Shown: positions 1 to 8,088, counted from the first letter of the stretch. The stretch: 64,000 bases of DNA from Deltaproteobacteria bacterium (GCA_028818755.1 JAPPNF010000176.1:1-64000), one strand, 5' to 3'. Notes: generated from the sequence alone by a model not told the origin. Translations and numbers: made by a program.

Positions 1-61
1 AAAGGGGACATCTCTGCTTTGTCAAAAGGGGACATTTTGGCTTTGGTTTGACAGGGGATTT
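1..61. repeat. Short direct repeats at the left edge, possibly the end of a mobile element
   Basis: The core AGGGGACAT occurs near positions 3-11 and 28-36, and a degenerate AGGGGAT follows near 53-59. Each is accompanied by TTTG/TTTGACA-like flanks at about 25-bp spacing. Repeats built on GGGGACA are common at the ends of some insertion sequences (IS21-like elements come to mind), so this could be the tail of an element lying left of the window. No transposase is visible here, so this is only a suggestion. Confidence 0.3.
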
Positions 62-607
62 TTGCCCCCTCGTCCGCGCCGCTTGATGGTCCGTCCGCCG
101 GCGGGTTATGCTGAAACTTCCCGGACACAGCGGCGGCCAGGGCTGACCCGCCGGCCGCCACCCGACGAAATGGAGCGACTCGGCGACATCCTCGACCGCA
201 CCGTGCGCCGGCTGCCCCTCAGGCGGCGGCTCGACGACTACGCCCTCTGGGAGATCTGGGACGACACCGTAGGGCCGGCCGTGGCGCGCAACGCCCAGCC
301 CGAGAAGATCCGCAACGGCACCCTGTCCGTCAGGGTCCGCGCGCCCACGTGGATGCAGCAGCTCCAGTACATGAAGGACATCATGGTGGAGAAGCTCAAC
401 CAACGACTTGGACGCGAGGTGGTCACCAACATCTTCTTCGTGACGGGAGAGTTTCCCGCCGAAGCCCCGCGGGAAGACTCCGACTCCCCGGCCCCCGCGG
501 TGGACACGACGCGGCTGCCGGAACAGGAGCTGGGACGCATCGAAGACCCCGAGCTTCGAAACTGCCTGAGGCACCTGCTGCTGAATCACCTGCGGAAACG
601 GGGCTAG
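62..607 (+). CDS. DUF721 / DciA-like protein
   Basis: The protein has the DUF721 fold signature: a helix around residues 37-60 (ERLGDILDRTVRRLPL), then LWEIWDDTVGPAVARNAQP and a strand pattern GTLSVRVRAPTWMQQLQYMK ending near residue 125. DUF721 includes DciA, the loader/activator of the replicative helicase DnaB in most bacteria, and small proteins that accompany DNA-metabolism genes. The frame opens at a TTG (62). The more conservative start is the ATG at 170, which begins exactly at the conserved helix; the Arg/Pro-rich stretch before it may not be translated. The Pro/Glu-rich tail and the last helix are unremarkable. Its stop shares a CTAG palindrome with the stop of the convergent methyltransferase. 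Confidence 0.7.
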   Translation: MPPRPRRLMVRPPAGYAETSRTQRRPGLTRRPPPDEMERLGDILDRTVRRLPLRRRLDDYALWEIWDDTVGPAVARNAQPEKIRNGTLSVRVRAPTWMQQLQYMKDIMVEKLNQRLGREVVTNIFFVTGEFPAEAPREDSDSPAPAVDTTRLPEQELGRIEDPELRNCLRHLLLNHLRKRG

Positions 608-1329
608 CCTCCCAGCAACCCCCCCATCTCGTCCGTGTATTCGTCCTCGCGCCGGTAGATGACGAGCGGCGGCAGCACCGTCAGGCTCGTCCGGGCGCCC
701 TTGACGCCCTCGGCGAGGACCAGGGTAGCGGGAGTCTCGGCAAATGAATGCACGAACCGGACGCGCCTGGGCTCGAGACGGTGCTGGCGCAGGACCGCGA
801 ACAGCTCCACCGCTCGCTCCGACGGGTACACCAGGCACATCCCGCCGCGGTGGCGCAGCAGGTACGCGCCGGCGCGGACAAAGTCCGCAAGACCTCCTTC
901 CACCTCGTGCCGGGCGAGCAGCCGCTCGTGGTCGGGGTTGACCCGGCCGCTCCTGGGCGGCCGGTAGGGAGGATTGCACACCGCGACGCCGAAGCTCCGT
1001 GGCGGAAAATACTCTTCGACGGCGCGCACGTCTCCCCGGATCATGCGCACCCGCTCCTCGACGCCGTTCAGGACCGATCCCCGCTCTGCCCGTTCGACCA
1101 TGGCCTCCTGCAACTCGACGCCCACCACTTCCACCTCGCGGTTTAGCACCGCCAGAGACAAAGCAACGACCCCGTTTCCGGTTCCAAGGTCGACGATGCG
1201 CCCCCGCCCGCGGAGCTCCGGAAAGCGGGCCAGCAGCAGCGAGTCCAGCGTGAAACGAAACCCGGAGCGCCGCTGAACGACGGCGACGCGGCCGCCGAAC
1301 ACCCTGTCGGTGGTTTCACCTGTCTTCAT
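604..1329 (-). CDS. TrmN6-like tRNA1(Val) adenine N6-methyltransferase family
   Basis: This 241-aa class I SAM-dependent methyltransferase carries the SAM-binding motif VDLGTGNGVVAL (about residues 46-57) and the N6-adenine methylase signature NPPYRPP (about 119-125). The N-terminal part (GFRFTLDSLLLARF) is the typical TrmN6 opening, where an aromatic and a Asp/Ser-rich segment precede motif I. Family members methylate A37 of tRNA-Val in the cytoplasm, but close relatives modify other RNAs, proteins or small molecules, so the substrate is inferred. It starts at an ATG at 1329, divergent from the mla block, and converges on the DUF721 gene with a 4-bp overlap of stops. Confidence 0.75.
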   Translation of the reverse strand: MKTGETTDRVFGGRVAVVQRRSGFRFTLDSLLLARFPELRGRGRIVDLGTGNGVVALSLAVLNREVEVVGVELQEAMVERAERGSVLNGVEERVRMIRGDVRAVEEYFPPRSFGVAVCNPPYRPPRSGRVNPDHERLLARHEVEGGLADFVRAGAYLLRHRGGMCLVYPSERAVELFAVLRQHRLEPRRVRFVHSFAETPATLVLAEGVKGARTSLTVLPPLVIYRREDEYTDEMGGLLGG

Positions 1330-1383
1330 GGCAACATGCCGCCCGTGGAGCGCCGGTTCCAGGTCGTCGCGGCGGCTGAAAAC

Positions 1384-1410
1384 TTGTAAGGGTCCCCTGT
1401 TTACTATAGG
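1384..1410 (+). promoter_or_regulatory. Weak sigma70-like promoter candidate for the mla block
   Basis: TTGTAA (1384-1389) and TATAGG (1405-1410) lie 15 bp apart in the most AT-rich part of the 125-bp gap between the divergent methyltransferase and mlaE. Each box matches four of six consensus positions and the spacer is short, so this is a weak call. Confidence 0.25.
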
Positions 1411-1453
1411 TTGAGGCCTTGATGGGCTGCCCTATTTATCCCCTCCTCGCCGC

Positions 1454-2224
1454 ATGACCACGGTCCTCGCAAACATCGGCGGACGGACGCTCCGCATCGT
1501 GGCCGGCATGGGCGCGGGCGTGGTCTTCCTGGGCTCGGCCATAGCCTGGGCGCTCCGGCCCCCCGCCAAGATCCGCCTCATCATACAACAAATACGCGCC
1601 ATCGGAGTGGATTCGCTGCTGGTAGTGCTCCTGGCCGGCCTCTTCACCGGCATGGTGCTGGGGCTTCAGGGCTACTACAGCCTGCGGAAGTTCAACGCCG
1701 AGAGCTTCCTCGGGGCGGTGGTGGCACTGAGCCTGCTGCGGGAGCTGGGGCCGGTGCTGTCGGCCTTCATGGTCACCGGCCGCACCGGCTCGGCCATGGC
1801 CGCGGAGCTGGCGTCCATGAGGGTCACCGAGCAGATCGACGCCATGCACGCCATGGCCATCAACCCGGTCAAGTATTTGGTCTCGCCGCGCATCGTCGCC
1901 GGCGTCATCGCCATGCCGCTCCTCACCTGCATGTTCAACGTCATCGGCATCTACGGCGCCTACCTGGTCGGCGTCGGCCTGCTGGACCTGGGCTCGGGCA
2001 GCTACGTCTCGGGAATGGAACAGAGCGTGCAGCTTCGCGACGTGGTGGAAGGGCTCATCAAGTCCGCGACCTTCGGACTCATCATCTCCTCGGTGTGCTG
2101 CTACAAGGGGTTCCACGCGCTGCCCATGGCCACCGGCGTGGGCAAGGCCACCACCGAGGCGGTGGTGCTCTCGTTCGTCCTGATCCTGGTGTCGGACTAT
2201 ATCCTCACCTCGGTGATGCTCTAG
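1454..2224 (+). CDS. mlaE: MlaE-family ABC transporter permease
   Basis: The 256-aa protein is an MlaE/YrbE permease of the Mla phospholipid-transport system, acting in the inner membrane to move lipids between the inner and outer membranes. The diagnostic segment RELGPVLSAFMVTGRTGSA followed by AAELASMRVTEQIDAMHAM (about residues 96-134) is the family hallmark, and five to six hydrophobic segments surround it. Length is normal for the family (about 260 aa). It is the first of three mla genes: mlaF follows after a gap of about 40 bp and mlaD lies about 100 bp beyond that. No Shine-Dalgarno is obvious before the ATG. Confidence 0.92.
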   Translation: MTTVLANIGGRTLRIVAGMGAGVVFLGSAIAWALRPPAKIRLIIQQIRAIGVDSLLVVLLAGLFTGMVLGLQGYYSLRKFNAESFLGAVVALSLLRELGPVLSAFMVTGRTGSAMAAELASMRVTEQIDAMHAMAINPVKYLVSPRIVAGVIAMPLLTCMFNVIGIYGAYLVGVGLLDLGSGSYVSGMEQSVQLRDVVEGLIKSATFGLIISSVCCYKGFHALPMATGVGKATTEAVVLSFVLILVSDYILTSVML

Positions 2225-2266
2225 TGGCCTTTGGCAAGCAAGTCGCGGTCCGTTCCGGAGCCTTCC

Positions 2267-3004
2267 ATGATTGAGGTCATCGACATCCACAAGAACTTCG
2301 GCCACCAGGAGGTGCTCAAGGGCACCAACCTGACCATCGAGGACGGCGGCATCACGACCATCATCGGCGGCAGCGGCAGCGGCAAGACGGTGCTGCTCAA
2401 GACCATGATCGCGCTGCTGTTGCCCGACAGCGGGCAGATCCTGGTGGACGGCACGGACATCACCGGGCTGGGAGAGAAACCGCTGAACGAAGTGCGGGAG
2501 AAGTTCGGCTTTCTGTTCCAGGGGGCCGCCCTGCTGGACTCCATGACGATCTTCGACAACGTGGCCTTCCCGCTGCGGGAGCGCACCCGCCTCGGCGAGG
2601 ACGCCATCGCCGGCAAGGTGCTTGAGCGGCTGGACCAGGTGGGTCTCAAGGACATGGGATACAAGTACCCGGCGGAGGTGAGCGGCGGCATGAAGAAGCG
2701 CGCCGGATTCGCCCGGGCGCTGGTGACGGATCCGGAGATCGTGCTGTTCGACGAGCCCACCACCGGCCTCGATCCGCTGCTGGGCAAGAGCATCCACCGG
2801 CTCATCGCCGACATGCAGCGCCGCTTGGGCTTCACCGGCGTCATCGTGAGCCACGACATCCCGGAAGTCTTTACAATATCCCACCGCGTCGCTATGTTGG
2901 CCGACGGGGTGATCGCCGACCACGGCCCCACCGGGGAGTTCCTCGAATCGCCGAATCCGGCGGTGCAGCAGTTCCTGAAAGGCGAGACCCCGGACGTCGC
3001 CTAG
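2267..3004 (+). CDS. mlaF: MlaF-family ABC transporter ATP-binding protein
   Basis: This is the cytoplasmic ATPase that drives the MlaE permease. It has Walker A (GGSGSGKT), Q-loop (FLFQGAALLDSM), the signature VSGGMKKRAGFARAL, Walker B (IVLFDEPTTGLDP) and an H-loop (IVSHD). The MKKR after SGG is typical of the Mla/Mkl subfamily. The frame can be opened from a TTG at 2231, but the ATG at 2267 is preferred: it has a GGAG six bases upstream and begins at the conserved MIEVIDIHKNFG, giving 245 aa. The stop codon TAG is followed immediately by a dispersed palindromic repeat (3002-3050) that separates it from mlaD. Confidence 0.92.
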   Translation: MIEVIDIHKNFGHQEVLKGTNLTIEDGGITTIIGGSGSGKTVLLKTMIALLLPDSGQILVDGTDITGLGEKPLNEVREKFGFLFQGAALLDSMTIFDNVAFPLRERTRLGEDAIAGKVLERLDQVGLKDMGYKYPAEVSGGMKKRAGFARALVTDPEIVLFDEPTTGLDPLLGKSIHRLIADMQRRLGFTGVIVSHDIPEVFTISHRVAMLADGVIADHGPTGEFLESPNPAVQQFLKGETPDVA

Positions 3005-3050
3005 GAGCCTGTCCGAGTAGTCGAATTTCAGGGGCGACCTGCGGTCGCCC
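3002..3050. repeat. Dispersed repeat family B, copy 1, with hairpin
   Basis: The sequence TAGGAGCCTGTCCGAG begins at the mlaF stop codon and is followed by a perfect 8-bp hairpin GGGCGACC-TGC-GGTCGCCC (3032-3050). Related copies lie at 8041-8088 and 54146-54201. There is no T-tract after the hairpin, so it is not a classical intrinsic terminator. It may stabilise or attenuate the mlaF-mlaD transcript. Confidence 0.7.
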
Positions 3051-3102
3051 TAGTTCACCCGGCCAGGGCACGGAAAGGCGGCACCTCCCTGCCACGGGAC
3101 AC

Positions 3103-3561
3103 ATGATGAACCAGAGAGTCACGGAAATTGTCGTCGGCCTCTTCGTGGTGGCGGGGCTCCTCTGCCTCGGTTACCTCGCCATCAAGCTGGGCAAGCTCGA
3201 GGCTTTCGGCAACTCGGGCTACGTGGTCTACGCCGATTTCGCCAACGTGGCGGGACTGCGCCGGGGGGACTCGGTGGAGATCGCCGGCGTGGGCGTGGGA
3301 CGGGTCGACTCGTTGAGCCTCGTCGACGACCGCGCGCGGCTGGCGTTGCGCATCGACGAAGGGGTGGCCATCCAGGAGGACGCCATCGCTTCGGTCCGGG
3401 CCAGAGGACTCATCGGCGACAAGTTCATCGCCATCTCCCCGGGAGCGTCCGACCGGCTGGTTCCATCGGGCGGCAGGATACGCGAGACCGAATCGCCGCC
3501 CGACATCACCGACCTCATCGGCAAGATGATCGGCGGCAACGTGACGGAAGGCGCGCCCTAG
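3103..3561 (+). CDS. mlaD: MlaD-family MCE-domain lipid-transport protein
   Basis: The 152-aa protein has one N-terminal membrane anchor (about residues 8-27, VVGLFVVAGLLCLGYLAIKL) followed by a single MCE domain (about 38-120; ADFANVAGLRRGDSVEIAGV). MlaD forms a hexameric periplasmic ring over MlaE and holds lipid in transit. It matches the short MlaD form (about 150-180 aa) rather than the long multi-MCE proteins. It ends four bases before the MFS gene. No mlaC or mlaB gene is next to it, so those partners would have to be elsewhere. Confidence 0.92.
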   Translation: MMNQRVTEIVVGLFVVAGLLCLGYLAIKLGKLEAFGNSGYVVYADFANVAGLRRGDSVEIAGVGVGRVDSLSLVDDRARLALRIDEGVAIQEDAIASVRARGLIGDKFIAISPGASDRLVPSGGRIRETESPPDITDLIGKMIGGNVTEGAP

Positions 3562-3565
3562 AGGC

Positions 3566-4864
3566 ATGCCTTTCCGGGATTTAATCCAGGCCTGCCGCAG
3601 CCACCTCTCGTTCTACGGCTGGCGGATGGTGTTGGTGGGGTGTCTCTTCCGGTTTCTCGGAGGCGGCTTCCACTTCTACGGCTTCACCGTCTTCGTCTCG
3701 CCGTTGGAAAAGGACCTGGGCATCAGCCGCGCCGCCACCAACCTCATATTCGGTCTGGCCCGGGCCGAAGGAGCTGTCGAAGGCCCTCTCGCCGGATATC
3801 TCATCGACCGTTTCGGCCCGCGGCCCATCATGATGATCGCGGTCCTGTTCACCGGCCTGGGCTACGTCCTGTGCTCCTGGGTCGAGTCCTACTGGGCCCT
3901 CCTGGTCATCTACCTGGGGGTGGTCTCGCTAGCCTTCGGCGCCGGCTTCATGCACTGCCCGATGGTACTGGCCAATAGCTGGTTCTTCCGTTTCCGCGCC
4001 CGGGCCATGGCGCTGGTGAGCTGCTCCATCGGCATCGGCGGCGCCTTGCTGGCGCCGGTACTCGCCTACGTGGTCTATTACTACGGCTGGCGTTGGGGGA
4101 TGGTGTTCGCCGGCACGGTGTTCCTCGCGGCGGGGACGCCTTTGGCGGCCATGGTGCGCCGATCGCCCGAGGACATGGGGTTGGCGCCGGACGGAGACTA
4201 TTCCGCGCGCACATCTCAAACCCCGGACCGGCCGTCAGCCGGCGGCAAGGCGACGACCGAGCCCGACGTAGGCATCTGGGAGGCCCTTCGCGGCGCTCCT
4301 TTCTGGCTCCTGGTCGCTTCTACTCTCTTCCGGGTGCTGGGCCTCAGCACCGTCATCGTCAATTTCGTGCAGATCCTCGGCTGGAAAGGCGTGGGCCCGC
4401 TCGCGGCAAGTTGGTTCCTCGGCGTATTCGCGGCGCTGTCCCTTCCGACGCACCTCATAGTGGGCTGGCTGGCGGACCGGCTGGACAAGGCGAGGGTCAT
4501 GGCCGTCTGCATGCTGGTCGCGGCCGCCGCCCTCGTATTGCTCACCTACGTCCAAAACACGCTGTGGATCTGGCTCTTCCTTCCCCTGTTCTCCCTCGTG
4601 GAAGCCGTCTTTCCGGTGACTTGGGCCATGGTCGGGGAGTTGTACGGCCGCCGCAACTTCGCCAAGGTGCGCGGCAACATGGGCTTCTTCTACCAATGGG
4701 GCGGCATGATCGGACCCGCCGTGGCAGGCGCCATCTACGACGCGACCCTGAGCTACAAGCCCGCGCTCCTGGGGATGGCGGGCCTGTACGTGCTCTCGGC
4801 CATCCTCTATCTGCTGCTCGGCAGGACCCGGCTGGCGCGGATGCGGGCCGCCTCTTCCGGCTAA
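3566..4864 (+). CDS. MFS transporter
   Basis: This 432-aa protein has twelve predicted hydrophobic segments in two halves joined by a polar loop near residues 205-230 (SARTSQTPDRPSAGGK). The loop between TM2 and TM3 carries the MFS motif-A remnant GYLIDRFGPRPIM, and the second half repeats it as GWLADRLDKARVM. The layout resembles the oxalate/formate or monocarboxylate-type MFS carriers, but the substrate cannot be read from sequence. It follows mlaD by four bases, so it is probably cotranscribed, though a functional link to lipid transport is not evident. Confidence 0.82.
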   Translation: MPFRDLIQACRSHLSFYGWRMVLVGCLFRFLGGGFHFYGFTVFVSPLEKDLGISRAATNLIFGLARAEGAVEGPLAGYLIDRFGPRPIMMIAVLFTGLGYVLCSWVESYWALLVIYLGVVSLAFGAGFMHCPMVLANSWFFRFRARAMALVSCSIGIGGALLAPVLAYVVYYYGWRWGMVFAGTVFLAAGTPLAAMVRRSPEDMGLAPDGDYSARTSQTPDRPSAGGKATTEPDVGIWEALRGAPFWLLVASTLFRVLGLSTVIVNFVQILGWKGVGPLAASWFLGVFAALSLPTHLIVGWLADRLDKARVMAVCMLVAAAALVLLTYVQNTLWIWLFLPLFSLVEAVFPVTWAMVGELYGRRNFAKVRGNMGFFYQWGGMIGPAVAGAIYDATLSYKPALLGMAGLYVLSAILYLLLGRTRLARMRAASSG

Positions 4865-4870
4865 CACACC

Positions 4871-4954
4871 CGTTCGCCCTGAGCCCTTCGACAAGCCTGT
4901 CCTGAGCTTGTCGAAGGGCTCAGGACAAGCTTCGCGAAGCGAAGTCGAAGGGCG
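4871..4954. repeat. Dispersed repeat family A, long palindromic copy
   Basis: The segment contains CCTTCGACAAGC..GTCCTGAGCTTGTCGAAGG, an almost perfect palindrome, followed by AAGCGAAGTCGAAGG. The same words (TTCGACTTCGCTTCG, CTCAGGACGAACGG) recur between genes at 18859, 23734, 24742, 44083 and 55242. Together with 4955-5021 it fills the gap between the convergent MFS and DMT genes, where a bidirectional terminator role is possible. Confidence 0.75.
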
Positions 4955-5021
4955 CCGGACGGACTCATTCAATAACCGGTTAGCCCGGAGCCGCCATCCA
5001 CCCCCCAACCGGACCGCCGGT

Positions 5022-5885
5022 TCATCCTCCCAGCGAGATGGCCGCGGTGCCCGCGATGACGCAGATGGCGCCGACCACGGTCTGCTTGCTCACCTGCTCC
5101 AGGTCCCGCAGAAAGATCACCGTCCCCAGCAGCACCCACAACGGGCTGATGCCCACCAGCGGCGACACCGTGACCACGCTGCCGATGCCCAGCGCGGTGA
5201 TCACGAGCAGGATGCCGCAGGTCTCGGCCGCGCCCGCCGCGAAGAACGGAAGCATGGCGCGCCGGTCCCATACCAGCCGCTCGCGGCTGAACGGCGTGTA
5301 GACGAGAAAGCACACCAGCGAGACGATCCCCACCAGCGCGGCGAAGAACAGCGGCTCATGGGAAATCGACAACGCATAGCGGCGCATGGGATGGACGATG
5401 CCCGCCAGGAGCGCGGCGGTGAGGGGGAACAGGAACTCCCACCAGCGAAAGGACACCACCTCCGAGGCGGGCTTCCAGGTGATCAGCACGATGCCGCACA
5501 CCACCGAGACGACTCCGGCAAGGGTCACCAGGCTGGCGCTCTCGCCCAGCACGGTGATGGCCACGAACACCCCGAACATGGGATGCGTCGACCGGATGGG
5601 CCCGCTGCGGGAGGCGCCGACCCGGTGCACGCCGGTATAGGTGCACAGCCGGATGATGGGCTGGAGCATGCCCGCGACGATGAAGACGTAGACCGCCACG
5701 GTGTCGACCGACGGGATGCCGCCGGTGAGGAAGACCGCGGTCCAGGTGCTGACCGTGTGGACGATCAGCGATATCAGCGTCACCGTCTTGGGCGTGGAGT
5801 ACTGCATGCCCCGGCGGGAGGTCACCAGGACGCAGGCGTAGGAAAGCGAGGCGCAGAGCGCGATGACCTGGGGTGGTATGGACAT
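5022..5885 (-). CDS. EamA/DMT-family transporter
   Basis: The 287-aa protein has about ten hydrophobic segments arranged as two EamA repeats, beginning MSIPPQVIALCASLSYACVL. The first repeat ends with SLVTLAGVVSVVCGIVLI and the second with KQTVVGAICVIAGTAAISL, the usual last-helix pattern of the drug/metabolite transporter superfamily. These are inner-membrane carriers of small metabolites and the substrate is not predictable. It lies upstream of nothing obvious on its strand: DUF309 ends 22 bases before it and may be cotranscribed. Confidence 0.82.
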   Translation of the reverse strand: MSIPPQVIALCASLSYACVLVTSRRGMQYSTPKTVTLISLIVHTVSTWTAVFLTGGIPSVDTVAVYVFIVAGMLQPIIRLCTYTGVHRVGASRSGPIRSTHPMFGVFVAITVLGESASLVTLAGVVSVVCGIVLITWKPASEVVSFRWWEFLFPLTAALLAGIVHPMRRYALSISHEPLFFAALVGIVSLVCFLVYTPFSRERLVWDRRAMLPFFAAGAAETCGILLVITALGIGSVVTVSPLVGISPLWVLLGTVIFLRDLEQVSKQTVVGAICVIAGTAAISLGG

Positions 5886-5907
5886 GCGCGGCGCCCTCTC
5901 CCGCGGA

Positions 5908-6306
5908 CTACCCGCGGGAGCTCCCGGGGTCGCGCACCGGCTCGCCCTGCCTCGACAACCGCGGCATGCGCAGTTCGGGGGCCGCGCCGCCCTTGTCGCA
6001 CCACGCCTCGACGGCGGCCAGATCGGCCTCGACGTCCGAGAGAAACTCCGTCACGGCCACGCCCAGGCAGGCCGGACGGTAAGGCTCGAGCTTCCGCATG
6101 GCCGAGCGCCACAGCTTGATGGCGCCCTGGGGCACTTCCTGCTCCCACTTGAAGTAACCAGCGGCCACCTGAATAATACCCTGGTAGAAGTCGCGCTCGG
6201 GCCCGTGGTCCTCGAGCCAGAGTTCCTCCAGGGTCTCGTGGGACTCGTAGAAGAGCCCCTGATTGAACTCTTCGACGGCCTTGAGGAAGCGAGGGTCGTA
6301 TTCCAT
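5908..6306 (-). CDS. DUF309 domain-containing protein
   Basis: The 132-aa protein carries the DUF309 core FNQGLFYESHETLEELWLED (about residues 13-32) and then ERDFYQGIIQVAAGYFKW. Conserved His/Glu in ESHE sit in a small all-helical fold whose biochemical role is unknown. The frame is open far upstream, but the ATG at 6306 starts right at the conserved domain and leaves a 40-bp divergent gap to rlmD; upstream residues look like non-coding translation. The C-terminus is Arg/Pro-rich and not conserved. Confidence 0.8.
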   Translation of the reverse strand: MEYDPRFLKAVEEFNQGLFYESHETLEELWLEDHGPERDFYQGIIQVAAGYFKWEQEVPQGAIKLWRSAMRKLEPYRPACLGVAVTEFLSDVEADLAAVEAWCDKGGAAPELRMPRLSRQGEPVRDPGSSRG

Positions 6307-6346
6307 GACACTCGGGTTCGTAGCGCAGAACGTCTCCACAAGTCCA

Positions 6347-7651
6347 ATGGCGCACCTCCCCGCACTGACCATCGACTCCCTCACCCACGGCCCTTGGGGA
6401 CTGGGGCGCAGCGACGGCAAGGTCGTCCTGGTCCCGATGACCGCGCCGGGGGACCAGGTGACGGCGGAGGTGGTGGAGGAACACAAGCGCTACTCGGTAG
6501 CTCGGGCGGTGTCGCTCTTGCGGCCGTCGCCCGCGCGCCGGGCGGCGCCCTGCCCCTACGCCGGCGACTGCGGCGGCTGCTCGTGGCAGCATGTGTCCCA
6601 CGATGCCCAGCTACACGCCAAGCAGCAGAACGTCGCCGACGCCCTGGCCCGGGTAGGCGGGCTCAGGGACTTCGAGCTCCTGCCCATCGTGGCGGCCTCC
6701 GCCGAGTTCCACTACCGCCGGCGCATCACCCTTCACGTGGGCAACGGCCGCAGGCTGGGCTTTCACCACGCGTTTTCCCGGGACCTGGTGGAGATCGCCG
6801 GCTGCCTGATCGCCGATCCGGATGTGGACCGTAGCATCGGCCTGGCCGCCCAATGGGTGCGGCGCCTCGAAACGCCGGTCTCCAGCGTCGAGATCCTGAG
6901 CGCCGACCGGCCGGACGAGGTGGTCCTTTCGGCCGCCACCCGCCAACCCCTCCGGGGCTCCGACGCCCGCGCCTGCAAGGAAACCGTGGGCGGGCCTGTA
7001 GCGGGCATCGTGCTGGCCGGACCGGGCTGGCGCCGGCAATGGGGTGAAACCGCCCTCTCCTTCGTCGTGGACGGCGACCTCACCTTGCGGCACGACGCTG
7101 ACGCCTTCGCCCAGATCAATCCCGAGGGCAACCGGAAGCTGGTGGGCGAGCTGCTCTCGTGGGACGCCTTCGAGAAACGGGACAGCGTCCTCGAGCTCTA
7201 CGCCGGCGCCGGCAACCTGACGCTTCCCGTGGCCCGGCGGGTGCGACGCGTGACGGCGGTGGAAGCCGCCTGGAGACTCGTCCGGAACGGCAAGCGCAAC
7301 GCCCGCGACAACGGCCTCGACAACGTCCGCTGGCTCCGGCAGGACGCCGGCAAGGCCGTGGACGAGTTGGTCCGCCAGGACCGGCGGTTCACCACCGTGG
7401 TCCTGAATCCGCCCCGTACCGGAGCCAAGGAGGTGGCCCCCAAGCTTGCCGCCCTCGGCGCCCGCCGGATCCTGTACGTCTCGTGCAATCCGGCGACGCT
7501 GGCGCGTGACCTGCGGCAGCTCTCGGACCGGGGTTTCACGCTGCGGCGCGTCCGCCCGGTGGACCTCTTTCCCCAGACGTTTCACGTGGAGGCGCTCGCG
7601 GAGCTGATTCGCGCCGAACCTTCCCGGTCGCCTACCAAACCACACGATTAA
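6347..7651 (+). CDS. rlmD: 23S rRNA (uracil-C5)-methyltransferase, RlmD/TrmA family
   Basis: The protein (434 aa from the ATG at 6347) begins with a TRAM-like RNA-binding domain (GDQVTAEVVEEHKRYSVARAV), followed by a Fe-S cluster cysteine motif CPYAGDCGGCSW (C-x5-C-x2-C, about residues 64-75). The methyltransferase domain shows QINPEGNRKLV, SAM motif VLELYAGAGNLTLP, NPPRTGA, and the nucleophile motif YVSCNPATLARDL. RlmD methylates U1939 of 23S rRNA in E. coli; TrmA/RlmC relatives target other uridines, so RNA position is inferred. The upstream 28 codons of the open frame overlap the divergent DUF309 gene and are discarded. Confidence 0.85.
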   Translation: MAHLPALTIDSLTHGPWGLGRSDGKVVLVPMTAPGDQVTAEVVEEHKRYSVARAVSLLRPSPARRAAPCPYAGDCGGCSWQHVSHDAQLHAKQQNVADALARVGGLRDFELLPIVAASAEFHYRRRITLHVGNGRRLGFHHAFSRDLVEIAGCLIADPDVDRSIGLAAQWVRRLETPVSSVEILSADRPDEVVLSAATRQPLRGSDARACKETVGGPVAGIVLAGPGWRRQWGETALSFVVDGDLTLRHDADAFAQINPEGNRKLVGELLSWDAFEKRDSVLELYAGAGNLTLPVARRVRRVTAVEAAWRLVRNGKRNARDNGLDNVRWLRQDAGKAVDELVRQDRRFTTVVLNPPRTGAKEVAPKLAALGARRILYVSCNPATLARDLRQLSDRGFTLRRVRPVDLFPQTFHVEALAELIRAEPSRSPTKPHD

Positions 7652-7741
7652 AGCTTATTTACATAGAGTTACGGGGTATGTCTGACTAAACACTCGAACT
7701 GCTCCCAAGGCTCGAAAACGGCCTTTCCGGTTCTTTCAGGG

Positions 7742-7771
7742 TTGAGATAAGGGCTTCGACTGGTGTAGACT
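7742..7771 (+). promoter_or_regulatory. Sigma70-like promoter candidate
   Basis: TTGAGA (7742-7747) and TAGACT (7766-7771) are separated by 18 bp upstream of the 81-aa gene. The -35 box matches five of six positions and the -10 box four of six. The implied transcript start would lie very near the ribosome-binding site, which weakens the call. The rest of the 137-bp gap holds nothing recognisable. Confidence 0.3.
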
Positions 7772-7788
7772 GCTGCGGGGAGGAAGAA

Positions 7789-8034
7789 ATGACCCAGCCG
7801 AAGAAACGGGTAACTCCGAAGGTCACCATCATCGACAGCAACGGCGCCAGCCAGACCATCAACTACCTGCTCGAGGACCGAGACGAGCTCGAATGGCTGA
7901 TGGCCGTGGGGCGGAACAAGAACGGTGACATCTTCTTTTACGACACCGGCGGCGACATTCTCCACGACCTCGGAGCGCTGGAGTACGTGAAAGAGCGAAT
8001 CCTCAGGGACTACTTCGGCGAAATGGACGAATAA
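7789..8034 (+). CDS. Small hypothetical protein (81 aa)
   Basis: I do not recognise a named family. The 81-aa, acidic protein has a clear ribosome-binding site (GGGAGGAAG, ending two bases before the ATG) and codon use like its neighbours, so it is a real gene. The sequence reads as an N-terminal strand segment (PKVTIIDSNGASQTINYLL), an acidic helix (DRDELEWLMAVGR), a turn and strand (GDIFFYDTGGDILHDLG) and a C-terminal helix (LEYVKERILRDYF). It has no signal peptide, cysteines or membrane segment. It sits alone between rlmD and the convergent lgt gene. Confidence 0.7.
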   Translation: MTQPKKRVTPKVTIIDSNGASQTINYLLEDRDELEWLMAVGRNKNGDIFFYDTGGDILHDLGALEYVKERILRDYFGEMDE

Positions 8035-8040
8035 ATCCTC

Positions 8041-8088
8041 GGAGCCTGTCCGAGTGGTCGAATCTGTAGGGGCGACCTGCGGTCGCCC
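8041..8088. repeat. Dispersed repeat family B, copy 2, with hairpin
   Basis: GGAGCCTGTCCGAGTGGTCGAAT is followed by the same hairpin GGGCGACC-TGC-GGTCGCCC (8070-8088) as at 3032-3050. It lies between the convergent 81-aa gene and lgt, seven bases after the TAA stop. Confidence 0.7.

Noticed and set aside
1436-2923. A 495-codon minus-strand frame across the mla genes
   Set aside because: It is fully antisense to mlaE and mlaF, whose motifs are unambiguous, and its composition is His/Asp/Gln/Arg-rich without domains.
3032-8088. Intrinsic terminators at the family B hairpins
   Set aside because: The stems are good but no run of T follows on either strand, so they were annotated as repeats with hairpins.
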